A DNA stretch of 64,000 nt from Gilichinskyi gelida (GTDB lineage Bacteria > Acidobacteriota > Thermoanaerobaculia > Gp7-AA8), in assembly GCA_038040385.1 (NCBI GenBank), contig JBBPII010000005.1, forward strand, positions 248,001 through 312,000. Reading direction: 5' to 3'. The position numbers were made by a program, and so were the translations under genes. Below the pieces are notes generated by a model that saw only the letters and a program-made list of their open reading frames with translations, had not been told where the DNA came from and searched no databases. Numbering within the stretch: position 1 is the first letter of the stretch; every line of letters starts with the position of its first letter. Below are positions 50,284 through 58,171 of this stretch, in pieces.

Positions 50284-50811
50284 ATGCGCATCTACACTAT
50301 CGGCCACTCCACCCGCCCTCTCGAAGAACTGATCGCCCTCCTCCGCGAGCACGGCATCGCGCGGCTCGCGGACATCCGCCGCTATCCCGGCTCGCGCCGC
50401 TATCCGCACTTCTCGCGCGACGCGCTGGTGGTCTCGCTGCCAGAGCACAGCATCGAATACGTCCATGTGCCTGAGCTCGGCGGGCGCCGCAAGCCGGCGG
50501 ACCACTCGCCGAACACCGCCTTGCGCAACGAGCAGTTCCGCGCGTACGCCGACCACATGGCCACCGATGAGTTCCGCGCCGCCGTCGACGCCCTGCTGGC
50601 CTTCGACGGTCGCGCCGCCGTCATGTGCGCCGAGGCCGTACCGTGGCGCTGTCACCGCAACCTCTTGTCGGATGAGCTCTTGCGACGCGGCGTGGACGTT
50701 CTGCACATCATCGGACGCGGCGAGGCAAAGCATCACGAGATGAGCCCGCTGGCGCGCGTCGAGGGCGATCACCTCGTCTACCCGGCCGGGCAGTCGGCGC
50801 TGCCGCTATAA
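50284..50811 (+). CDS. DUF488 family protein
   Basis: 175 residues: IYTIGHSTRPLEELIALLREHGIARLADIRRYPGSRRYPHFS, YVHVPELGGRR and VMCAEAVPWRCHRNLLSDEL (the CAE..P..CHR signature) are diagnostic of DUF488. Function unknown; the conserved Cys/His/Arg cluster suggests a catalytic or binding site. Confidence 0.92.
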   Translation: MRIYTIGHSTRPLEELIALLREHGIARLADIRRYPGSRRYPHFSRDALVVSLPEHSIEYVHVPELGGRRKPADHSPNTALRNEQFRAYADHMATDEFRAAVDALLAFDGRAAVMCAEAVPWRCHRNLLSDELLRRGVDVLHIIGRGEAKHHEMSPLARVEGDHLVYPAGQSALPL

Positions 50812-50830
50812 TTATTTCTTCAGCCATCAA

Positions 50831-52813
50831 ATGACCGACCGAGACCTCGTCCTCGCCGTCGACGACAACGAGCACAACCTTCAACTCCTCGAGGAATACC
50901 TCGGCACATGGGGCTACGACGTCGTCTTCGCCCGCGACGGCGCCGAGGCGCTGCAGCTCTATCCGCGCGTGAACCCGTCGATCATCGTCCTCGACGTGAT
51001 GATGCCGGTGATGGACGGCTACGACGCCTGCGCCCGCATCAAGGAGCAGCCGGGCGGGCGGGCCATCCCCATCCTCATGCTGACGGCGCTCACGGACGCG
51101 GAGGACAAGATCCGGGCGCTGGAGTGCGGCGCCGACGACTTCCTCAACAAGCCGATCAACAAAGATGAGCTGCGGACGCGCATCCGCTCGCTGATCAAGA
51201 TCCGCAACCTGCGCAAGCAGCTCGACTCCAGCGAGAACATCATCCTCACCCTCAACTTTGCGCTGGAGAACAAGGACCCGCGGAGCGGCGGGCATGTGCA
51301 GCGCGTGGCGGCGTATGCGGCGCGGCTGTGCGACAAGCTCGGCATGACCGCCTCGGAAAAAGAGATCGTGGTCAAAGGGGCGCTGCTGCACGACGTCGGC
51401 ATGATCGGCGTCCCCGATCACCTCCTCGGCAAACTGGGCCTGACGGACGACGAGCGCGCCCGCATGGCCGACCACGCGCGGATGGGCGCGTCGATCCTCG
51501 AGCCGATGAAGACCTTCCGACGCTTCGTGCCGATCGTCCGCTGGCACCACGAGCGGTACGATGGGCGCGGTTTCCCCGACGGCCTGCGCGGCGACGCCAT
51601 CCCGCTCGAAGCGCAGGTGGTGGCGCTCGCCAATCGCTTCGACGAGATCCGCCACGACGAGAACCTTCTCGAGCAGGACGCCGTCGCCCGGTTGACCGAA
51701 GAGGCGAACGGCGGCGCATTCGACCGCGAGCTGCTCGAGCTGTTCGTCTCCTCGCTCGACGAGAACGCGCCCGCGGCGGTGACCGTCCGCCACATCGGGA
51801 TCAAGGAGTCGCCAGCACCGAGCGTGCTCTGCGTCGACGACGTCGACCGCAATCGCGAGCTGATCGCTTCCATCCTGGCCATGGAAGGGTTCCACGTCAC
51901 GCATGCCGCCAACGGCCGCGAGGCGATGGACGTCATCGGCCGCGACGGCATCGACATCGTGCTGCTCGATCTGATGATGCCGGTGCAGAACGGCACGGAG
52001 ACGTTGCGGCTCCTGCGCGGCGACCGGCGCTACGAGTTCCTGCCGGTGATCGTGCTGACCTCCGAGCGCGGCGGCGCGCTGCGGCAGGAGGCGATCGTGG
52101 CCGGTGCGGACGACTTCATCGGCTATCCGGTGCACCGCGTCGAGCTGATCGCGCGCATTCGCTCGCTGTTGCGCATCAAGGACTATCACGCCGATCTGGA
52201 ACAGGAGCAGAACGTCATCTGCGCACTGGCATTGGCCCTCGAGGCGAAGGACCGCTACACGCGCGGGCACTCGCAGCGCGTCGGCGATCTCGCGCGCACC
52301 TTCGCCCTTCACCTCGGATGCGACGCCGCGGCCGCCGACCGGATGCGCACCGCCGGCCTGCTGCACGACATCGGCAAGATCGCCGTGCCCGAGGCGTTGC
52401 TCAACAAACATGGACCGCTGACCAAGCAGGAGTTCCTGCGGGTGATCGATCATCCCGTGGTGGGCGAAGAGATGGTGCGCCCGCTGATGACGCTCGGCGG
52501 CGTGCTGGGCATGATCCGCCACCATCACGAGCGCTACGACGGCCGCGGCTACCCCGACGGCCTGCGCGGCGACGCCATCCCGTTCGAAGTCCGCCTGCTG
52601 TCGATCGTCGACGCCTACGACGCCCTCACCTCCCACCGCGCCTACCGCCCCTCCCCCCTCACGCACACCGCCGCACTACAGACGCTCCGCCGCGAAGCCG
52701 CCGGCGGCAAGTGGGATCCGAACCTGGTCGAGCGATTCACGGCAATGCTCGGCGCGCACGAGCCGGATTGGCGGGCGATCACCGTCCCCGTTCCGACGCT
52801 GTTCAGTGCGTAG
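50831..52813 (+). CDS. Tandem REC-HD-GYP-REC-HD-GYP signalling protein
   Basis: 660 residues with the unit receiver plus HD-GYP duplicated: REC1 (about 6-125; phosphoacceptor VLDVMMPVMDG, Lys in FLNKPINK), HD-GYP1 (about 145-310; LLHDVGMIGVPD, HHERYDGRGFPDGLRGD), REC2 (about 335-450; VLLDLMMPVQNG), HD-GYP2 (about 455-640; LLHDIGKIAVPE, HHERYDGRGYPDGLRGD). Predicted cyclic-di-GMP phosphodiesterase. REC2 has GYPVHR where the conserved KP is expected, so it is probably not a normal phospho-switch; HD-GYP1 reads GFP rather than GYP. No sensor kinase adjacent. Confidence 0.9.
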   Translation: MTDRDLVLAVDDNEHNLQLLEEYLGTWGYDVVFARDGAEALQLYPRVNPSIIVLDVMMPVMDGYDACARIKEQPGGRAIPILMLTALTDAEDKIRALECGADDFLNKPINKDELRTRIRSLIKIRNLRKQLDSSENIILTLNFALENKDPRSGGHVQRVAAYAARLCDKLGMTASEKEIVVKGALLHDVGMIGVPDHLLGKLGLTDDERARMADHARMGASILEPMKTFRRFVPIVRWHHERYDGRGFPDGLRGDAIPLEAQVVALANRFDEIRHDENLLEQDAVARLTEEANGGAFDRELLELFVSSLDENAPAAVTVRHIGIKESPAPSVLCVDDVDRNRELIASILAMEGFHVTHAANGREAMDVIGRDGIDIVLLDLMMPVQNGTETLRLLRGDRRYEFLPVIVLTSERGGALRQEAIVAGADDFIGYPVHRVELIARIRSLLRIKDYHADLEQEQNVICALALALEAKDRYTRGHSQRVGDLARTFALHLGCDAAAADRMRTAGLLHDIGKIAVPEALLNKHGPLTKQEFLRVIDHPVVGEEMVRPLMTLGGVLGMIRHHHERYDGRGYPDGLRGDAIPFEVRLLSIVDAYDALTSHRAYRPSPLTHTAALQTLRREAAGGKWDPNLVERFTAMLGAHEPDWRAITVPVPTLFSA

Positions 52814-52820
52814 GGGCGCC

Positions 52821-52926
52821 GTGTCATCCTGAGCCGGCGCAGCGCGGCGAAGGATCTCCCGCCTACGGAGCGATCCCCGCCCAGTTGCGGGGGATCCTTC
52901 GCCGTCTTCGCGGCTCAGGATGACAC
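52821..52926. repeat. GTCATCC-type palindrome between HD-GYP gene and ribF
   Basis: GTGTCATCCTGAGCC...GCGGCGAAGGATC at the left pairs with GGATCCTTCGCCGTC...GGCTCAGGATGACAC at the right, 8 nt after the stop and 20 nt before the ribF ATG. Could act as a bidirectional transcription barrier, but lacks a T-run. Confidence 0.9.
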
Positions 52927-52945
52927 AGGTTATATTCGCCCGCCG

Positions 52946-53899
52946 ATGCTGGTCCTGCACGATCCCCTGCGCCAGACCGACCTCCCGCGCGGCTGCGTGG
53001 CCACCATCGGCAACTTCGACGGCATGCACATCGGCCATCAGGCCATCGTGCGCGGCATCGTCGAGCGTGCGCGCGAGCTGGGGCGGCCTTCGGCGGTGAT
53101 TACCTTCGATCCGCACCCGCTGTCGGTCGTCGCGCCCGACCGCATCCCCAAACAGATCCTCACCCTTTCCCAGAAAGAGGAGCTGCTGCGGGAGATGGCA
53201 GTCGACGCCTTGCTGGTCGTCCCCTTCACCCCCGAGTTCTCGCGATGGACGGCCGATCGCTTCATCGACGAGTTCCTGGTCGGCGCGCTGCGGGTGGCGG
53301 AGGTGCGCATCGGCCGCGACTTCTGCTTCGGCGCCGGACGCGAAGGCAACCTCGCGCGCCTGGAGGCCGCAGGAAAGCGTTGCGGCTTCGAGGTCCGCGG
53401 CATCGACGACGTGCGTATCCGCGGCATCCGGGTCTCCAGCTCCATCGTCCGCGACGCCATCACCAAGGGCGCCATCCGCGCCGCGAACCTCGCGCTGGGG
53501 CGCACCTACTTCATCGACGGCCGCGTGGCCACCGGCCGCCGGCTCGGTCGGAAGATCGGCTTTCCCACCGTGAACGTCGATCCGTCGAACGAGCTCTTCC
53601 CCGGCGGCGGGGTCTACATCACCACCTCCCGCTTCGAGAGTTTCGAACGGTCGTTCGAGAGCGTGACCAACATCGGCGTTCGTCCCACGCTGTACGAGAA
53701 CTACGCGACCACCATCGAGAGCCACATCCTCGACTTCGACTCGAACGTCTACGAGGAGACCGTGCGCGTCTATTTTCACGAGCTGTTGCGGCGCGAGCAG
53801 CAATTCCGGTCGGCGCTGGAGCTGACCAATCAGATCCGCACTGACATCGAGACGGCGCGAAAGTTCTTTCTGCGGAATCCAATCCGGTCGTCATCCTGA
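52946..53899 (+). CDS. ribF: Bifunctional riboflavin kinase/FMN adenylyltransferase
   Basis: 317 residues making FMN and FAD. N-terminal FAD synthetase domain: CVATIGNFDGMHIGHQAIV (HxGH, about 17-35), ITFDPHP, and SSSIVRDAI (about 166-174). C-terminal riboflavin kinase: GRTYFIDGRVATGRRLGRKIGFPTVNVD (about 184-211), GVYIT, NIGVRPT and ESHILDFDSNVYEETVRVYF. The last residues (RSSS) and the TGA come from the following GTCATCCTGAG repeat. Confidence 0.95.
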   Translation: MLVLHDPLRQTDLPRGCVATIGNFDGMHIGHQAIVRGIVERARELGRPSAVITFDPHPLSVVAPDRIPKQILTLSQKEELLREMAVDALLVVPFTPEFSRWTADRFIDEFLVGALRVAEVRIGRDFCFGAGREGNLARLEAAGKRCGFEVRGIDDVRIRGIRVSSSIVRDAITKGAIRAANLALGRTYFIDGRVATGRRLGRKIGFPTVNVDPSNELFPGGGVYITTSRFESFERSFESVTNIGVRPTLYENYATTIESHILDFDSNVYEETVRVYFHELLRREQQFRSALELTNQIRTDIETARKFFLRNPIRSSS

Positions 53900-53986
53900 G
53901 CCGCGCAGACGGCGAAGGATCTCAGCGTGCGCGAGACGCGGCATTCTGAGATCCTTCCCCTTCGCTTCGCTCAGGGTCAGGATGAC
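53890..53986. repeat. GTCATCC-type palindrome spanning ribF stop and next start
   Basis: GTCATCCTGAGCC...GAAGGATCTCAG pairs with CTGAGATCCTTCCCC...TCAGGATGAC. The left end provides the ribF stop codon (TGAG) and the right end the ATG (GGATGAC) of the next gene. Confidence 0.9.
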
Positions 53987-54818
53987 GGACATTCTCTACA
54001 CACCGACCACCCTCCTCGCCTTCCTCGCCGTCCTGGCACTGGTCCACTTCTTCAAGACCCTCGATGCCGACCTGTGGCACGCCTGGCGGAATCCCTTCGC
54101 CGCGGGCCTGGTGATCGGCATCGCCCTGCGGCTGCTGCACCTGCCGCATCCGATCGCCTTCGGCCTGCTGCTGACGTTCGCGGCGGTGTACGCGCGGCAC
54201 ACCGGCCGCGAAAGCGAGGCCATCGACGGGATGCTGATCGGCGCGGCGATGGGTGCCGCGGCGGCGCTGCCGTTCGCCGAGCCCCACATCGCCGCGATGG
54301 CCATCCTGGCGGGAGCGGTGGCGGGGTACGGCATCACCTTCGCCGCGTTCCACGTCGCAGAACGGCGGCGGCAGCTCGTGATCGACGCCGTCACCGCGAT
54401 CGCCGCCGTCGGCGTCGCCTATTTGCCGCCGCTCGTGGGCGGGCGCCACCGCGTCGTGCTCATCGTCGTGGCCGCCGCCGTGCCGCTGTTCATCGTGGCC
54501 GCCGTCTTCAGCCAGTGGCCCGACGTGCGCGCCGAGCTGCGCCACGAGGCGTCGCTGGGCTTCATGACCGACGCCGACGTCCGCCCCACCGCCCACCCCC
54601 TTCTCCGCCTGGGCGGCGGCGGGTGGGCCGACAAGCGCGCCCACCGCGAATTCGTCCGCCTGGCGAACAAGATCGCCCTGCGCAAGCGCCAGCAGCGCGA
54701 CCGCACCGACGAAATGGCGCGCCTCTACCAGCTCGAGATCATCAAACTGCGCATGCAGATCCAGGAGATGAGCAAGATCGACCGCGACGTGTCAGATACA
54801 ATGACCGGCAAGACATGA
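53982..54818 (+). CDS. Unknown membrane protein with C-terminal coiled coil
   Basis: 278 residues, not recognised. Six or so hydrophobic segments (about 10-165), e.g. LLAFLAVLALVHFF, AGLVIGIALRLLHL, VVLIVVAAAVPLFIVAAVF, then a cytoplasmic basic/acidic helical tail (about 215-275: FVRLANKIALRKRQQRDRTDEMARLYQLEIIKLRMQIQEMSK). The ATG at 53982 is part of the repeat; alternatives downstream would remove the first helix. Stop overlaps the lptD ATG (ATGA), so it may serve LPS-transport or envelope functions (context only). Confidence 0.6.
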   Translation: MTDILYTPTTLLAFLAVLALVHFFKTLDADLWHAWRNPFAAGLVIGIALRLLHLPHPIAFGLLLTFAAVYARHTGRESEAIDGMLIGAAMGAAAALPFAEPHIAAMAILAGAVAGYGITFAAFHVAERRRQLVIDAVTAIAAVGVAYLPPLVGGRHRVVLIVVAAAVPLFIVAAVFSQWPDVRAELRHEASLGFMTDADVRPTAHPLLRLGGGGWADKRAHREFVRLANKIALRKRQQRDRTDEMARLYQLEIIKLRMQIQEMSKIDRDVSDTMTGKT

Positions 54819-57106
54819 CGAGGCCTCTTCTCGCCGGGTTTCTCCTCTCCCTCATCTCCACCACACTCTTTGCCCAAGGGAAGGACATGGGTCCGGCGGG
54901 GCAGTACTACGGCCAGCCGAAGAAGCTCGGCGCGAAGTTCCAATTCGCTCCCGGACCGAAAGAGGGCGGCTGCAAGGAAGTCGAATGGGGGACGGACCCG
55001 GCCGGCCGCACGGAATTCGTCCGCGACGAGTACGTAATCCTCGAGCGCGCCGTCTACCTCAAGTGCCAGGACATCAAGCTCACCGCGGACAAGGCGACGT
55101 ACAACTTCAAGACCCACGACGCCGTGGCCGAGGGGCACGTGGTGATCGATCAGGGACCGGTGCGGCTCACCGGCGACCGCGCCGTCTTCAACCTCGACTC
55201 CAAGACCGGCACGCTCTTCAACGCCACCGGCGCCATGGCGCCGGACATGTACTTCACCGGCGAGAAGATCGAGAAGACCGGCGACCAGAGCTACCGGCTG
55301 GTCAACGGAATCATGACCTCCTGCGACATCGACCGCCCGTCGTGGTCGTTCCACCTGGCCAGCGCCGACATCACCCTCGACGACTACGCGCACATGCGCG
55401 GCGTCAGCTTCCGCGCCCACGACATCCCGCTGCTCTACACCCCGCGGCTGGTGTGGCCGACCAAGCGCGACCGCTCGCGCGGCTTCCTGCTGCCACGCAT
55501 CAACTTCAGCGACACCTTCGGCACCCGTCTGGAGACCGCCTACTTCATGCCATTCGGCGACTCAGTCGATGCCACCGCGTCCCTCGACTTGAGCGAGAAG
55601 AGCTATAACGGCGGCGGCGTCAACGTCCGTTACCGCCCGTCGGAGAACGTCACGCAGGGCGATTTCGACGCCTACACGGTCCACGACGTCGAAGCGGACG
55701 CGCAGCAGTGGAAGTACTCCTACCGCCACGCGCAGGACAACCTTCCGGGCGGCTTCCGCGCCGTCGTCGACATCGAAGACTTCTCCAACCTCGACTTCTT
55801 CCGCCGCTTCTCCCGCGACGCGCGCCTGCACACCCTGTCGCAGATCTACTCCTCGGCGTACTTGACCAAGAACCAGCCGACGTACTCGCTGAACATCCTC
55901 GCCGACCGCCGCGACATCGTCAGCTTCGCCTCCATCGATCCGAAGGAGCCGCCCGACCGGCAGCGCTTCGAGCAGTTCCCGTCGCTGCAGTTCCGCACCT
56001 ACCCGAACCGCATCGCCAACACTCCGCTCTACTTCTCGCTGGAGTCGTCGGCGTCGCATCTGCGCACCAGCGGCCTGATCACCGGCCCCGAGGCGAATTA
56101 CTACCGCGCCGACATCTTCCCCACCCTGTCGCTGCAGTTGCGCACGCCGTCGTGGCTGTCGATCCGGCCGCAGATCTCCGCCCGTCAGACGTACTACTCC
56201 GCGAGCCTCGACGAGGCCTCGGCGAACAACCCGTTCGGCTCGAACCTCGTCGCCGTCGACGAGGCGGTGCGCCGCTTCTACGCCCAGGGGCAGGTGGAAG
56301 TGGTCGGCCCGTCGTTCTCCAAGATCTTCAACCGCGCCGTGGGCGGCTTCGCCCGCTTCAAGCACGTGATCGAGCCGCGGGTCCGCTACCTCTACACCAC
56401 CGAGGTCAACGATCAGAACCGCATCATCCGCTTCGACACCGTGGACACGCCGTTCCTGCCGATCGTCCGGCACTCGGTGGAGTACTCGCTGACGCAGCGC
56501 CTGATCGGCCGCGAGCAGGGGCCGAACGCCTCCGCGCGTGAGGTGCTCTCGTTCTCCGTCCGCCAGTCGGTGGCCCTCGGCAACGAATTCACCAACGCCA
56601 CCGGCGGCAATCTGCCGGGCACCGTTCCGCCGGGGCAGGAGAACAAGTTCACGCCGCTGACGGCCAGCCTGCACGCCAACCCATACCAGTCGATCACCTT
56701 CGACGCCAGCGCGACGTACGGCAACGTGTCGCATCAGTTCGATCAAACCAGCATCTCCGCCAACCTCCTCGGCACCGGCAAGCGCGCCGACAAGTACCTC
56801 TCCTTCACCTACTTCGCGTCGTACAAGCAGCCCGGTCAGACCTTCGACGGCAGCTCCAGCCAGATCCGCCTCAACACCGGCTCGTCGCTGCTGCGCGACC
56901 GCATCCGCGCCGACGTGCAGCTCAACTACGACGCGAAGAAAGGGAAGTTCCTCGAGCAGCGCTACCTCGTCGGCGGCACCGCGTCGTGCTATGGCATCGC
57001 GTTCGAGTTCCGCCGCTACCTCGTCTTCATCCCCCAAGAGGATGTGGAAAACAGCTTCGGGATCTCGGTCTCGTTGAAGAACGTCGGCACCTTCGGCACG
57101 AACTGA
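54815..57106 (+). CDS. lptD: LPS-assembly protein LptD
   Basis: 763 residues. Signal peptide (about 1-20, LLAGFLLSLISTTLFAQ), an LptA/OstA-like beta-jellyroll (about 60-165; VILERAVYLKCQDIKLTADKATYNFKTHDAVAEGHVVIDQG...) and the outer-membrane beta-barrel (LYTPRLVWPTKRDRSRGFLLPRINFSDTFGTRLETAYFMPFG ... SFGISVSLKNVG). Inserts lipopolysaccharide into the outer leaflet with LptE, not seen here. Shows that the organism is diderm with LPS-type lipids. TGATG overlap with the next gene. Confidence 0.9.
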   Translation: MTRPLLAGFLLSLISTTLFAQGKDMGPAGQYYGQPKKLGAKFQFAPGPKEGGCKEVEWGTDPAGRTEFVRDEYVILERAVYLKCQDIKLTADKATYNFKTHDAVAEGHVVIDQGPVRLTGDRAVFNLDSKTGTLFNATGAMAPDMYFTGEKIEKTGDQSYRLVNGIMTSCDIDRPSWSFHLASADITLDDYAHMRGVSFRAHDIPLLYTPRLVWPTKRDRSRGFLLPRINFSDTFGTRLETAYFMPFGDSVDATASLDLSEKSYNGGGVNVRYRPSENVTQGDFDAYTVHDVEADAQQWKYSYRHAQDNLPGGFRAVVDIEDFSNLDFFRRFSRDARLHTLSQIYSSAYLTKNQPTYSLNILADRRDIVSFASIDPKEPPDRQRFEQFPSLQFRTYPNRIANTPLYFSLESSASHLRTSGLITGPEANYYRADIFPTLSLQLRTPSWLSIRPQISARQTYYSASLDEASANNPFGSNLVAVDEAVRRFYAQGQVEVVGPSFSKIFNRAVGGFARFKHVIEPRVRYLYTTEVNDQNRIIRFDTVDTPFLPIVRHSVEYSLTQRLIGREQGPNASAREVLSFSVRQSVALGNEFTNATGGNLPGTVPPGQENKFTPLTASLHANPYQSITFDASATYGNVSHQFDQTSISANLLGTGKRADKYLSFTYFASYKQPGQTFDGSSSQIRLNTGSSLLRDRIRADVQLNYDAKKGKFLEQRYLVGGTASCYGIAFEFRRYLVFIPQEDVENSFGISVSLKNVGTFGTN

Positions 57107-57477
57107 TGCGACGTGCCGCGGCGCTCGCTCTCCTCCTCGTCCTCGCCTGCCGCGGCGAACACCACGATCATCGCAAGGCGCGCGAGGCGGCGCTGGCGCA
57201 CAACCTCTTCGAAATGCGCAAGGCCATCGCCGATTTCCGCGCTGACAAGGGCCGCGGCCCGCACTCGCTCAGCGAATTGAAGACCGCCCACTACCTGCGC
57301 GACATCCCGGCAGACTCCATCACCGGCTCGCGCATCTGGCGCGTGACCACCGAGGAGGCGGTGCGCAACGACGACTTCGTCAGCGGCGCCGCGCCGAAGC
57401 CGGACCCGGAAGTGGTCGACGTTCACAGCCGGGCGGTGGGGAGGGATTCGGCGGGGAAGCTGTACGCTGACTATTGA
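57106..57477 (+). CDS. Lipoprotein-type copy of a pseudopilin soluble domain
   Basis: 123 residues. Instead of a prepilin leader and helix it begins with a short lipoprotein signal (RRAAALALLLVLACRGEHHDH, lipobox LVLAC), followed by KAREAALAHNLFEMRKAIADFRADK, LSELKTAHYLRDIPADSIT and VVDVHSRAVGR. This part is nearly co-linear with the second pseudopilin at 11554-12081 (KAREAALRHNLFEMRKAIDDYYADK; KTAHYLRNIPKDPIT; IFDVHSTA). It cannot enter a pilus by the usual route and may bind outer-membrane or secretin components. Start overlaps the lptD stop. Confidence 0.8.
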   Translation: MRRAAALALLLVLACRGEHHDHRKAREAALAHNLFEMRKAIADFRADKGRGPHSLSELKTAHYLRDIPADSITGSRIWRVTTEEAVRNDDFVSGAAPKPDPEVVDVHSRAVGRDSAGKLYADY

Positions 57478-57481
57478 CCCC

Positions 57482-58171
57482 ATGTCGAACGTCTATACCT
57501 TCAAAGACTTCGAGGGCAGTTCCCATCGGATTCTGATCGATCTGATCGGCCGCTATTCGTCGCGCGGCGGAACGCTACTCGACCTCGGTGCGGCCGGTGG
57601 CGAGCTCGGGGAGGCCGTTCGCGGGCAGTTCGACCGCACCATCGGTTTCGAGTTCGACGCCGAGCGCATCGGCGACCTGTACGGGAGGTTTGACAGCGTG
57701 GTCATCGCCGACCTGGAGACGGTGAAGACGCTGCCGTCGAACGTGCGCGCCGTCGTCCTCGCCGACATCGTCGAGCACCTGCGCGACTCGACCGGGCTGC
57801 TCCGCTGCGTGCACGACGTCCTCGCGGCAGATGGGAAGCTCTTCATCTCCGTACCGAACATCGCCAACATCACCGTGCGCCTCGGCCTGCTGTTCGGCAT
57901 CTTCGAGTACCGCGACCGCGGCATCCTCGACTACACGCACCTCCGCTTCTTCACCATGCGCACCATCCGGCGGGAGATCGAGAACGCCGGTTTCCGTATC
58001 GTCGCCGTCCGCGGATCGTCGGTCCCCATCCGGCTGATCATCGGGCGCTGGATGCCCGGTCCGCTGCTCCGCCTCGGCGAGCGGATGCTGACCTGGATCA
58101 CGCGCGTCTGGCGGTCGCTGTTCGCCTACCAGATCATCATCGTCGCTTCGCCTCGAGAATCGACGCGATGA
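57482..58171 (+). CDS. Class I SAM-dependent methyltransferase
   Basis: 229 residues, Methyltransf_23-like. SAM-binding loop LLDLGAAGGELGEAV (about 31-45), acidic tip GFEFDAERI, motif VVLADIVEHLRD (about 91-102) and post-core FISVPNIANITVRLGLLFGIFEYRDRGILDYTHLRFFT, typical of small-molecule or polysaccharide-linked methyltransferases. C-terminal hydrophobic stretch may touch the membrane. 3' end overlaps the YfhO-like gene by 35 nt. Confidence 0.88.
   Translation: MSNVYTFKDFEGSSHRILIDLIGRYSSRGGTLLDLGAAGGELGEAVRGQFDRTIGFEFDAERIGDLYGRFDSVVIADLETVKTLPSNVRAVVLADIVEHLRDSTGLLRCVHDVLAADGKLFISVPNIANITVRLGLLFGIFEYRDRGILDYTHLRFFTMRTIRREIENAGFRIVAVRGSSVPIRLIIGRWMPGPLLRLGERMLTWITRVWRSLFAYQIIIVASPRESTR

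Noticed and set aside
2594..53986. Hairpins considered as Rho-independent terminators
   Set aside because: None is followed by a T-run, several lie inside operons or within coding sequence, and the families recur at unrelated positions.
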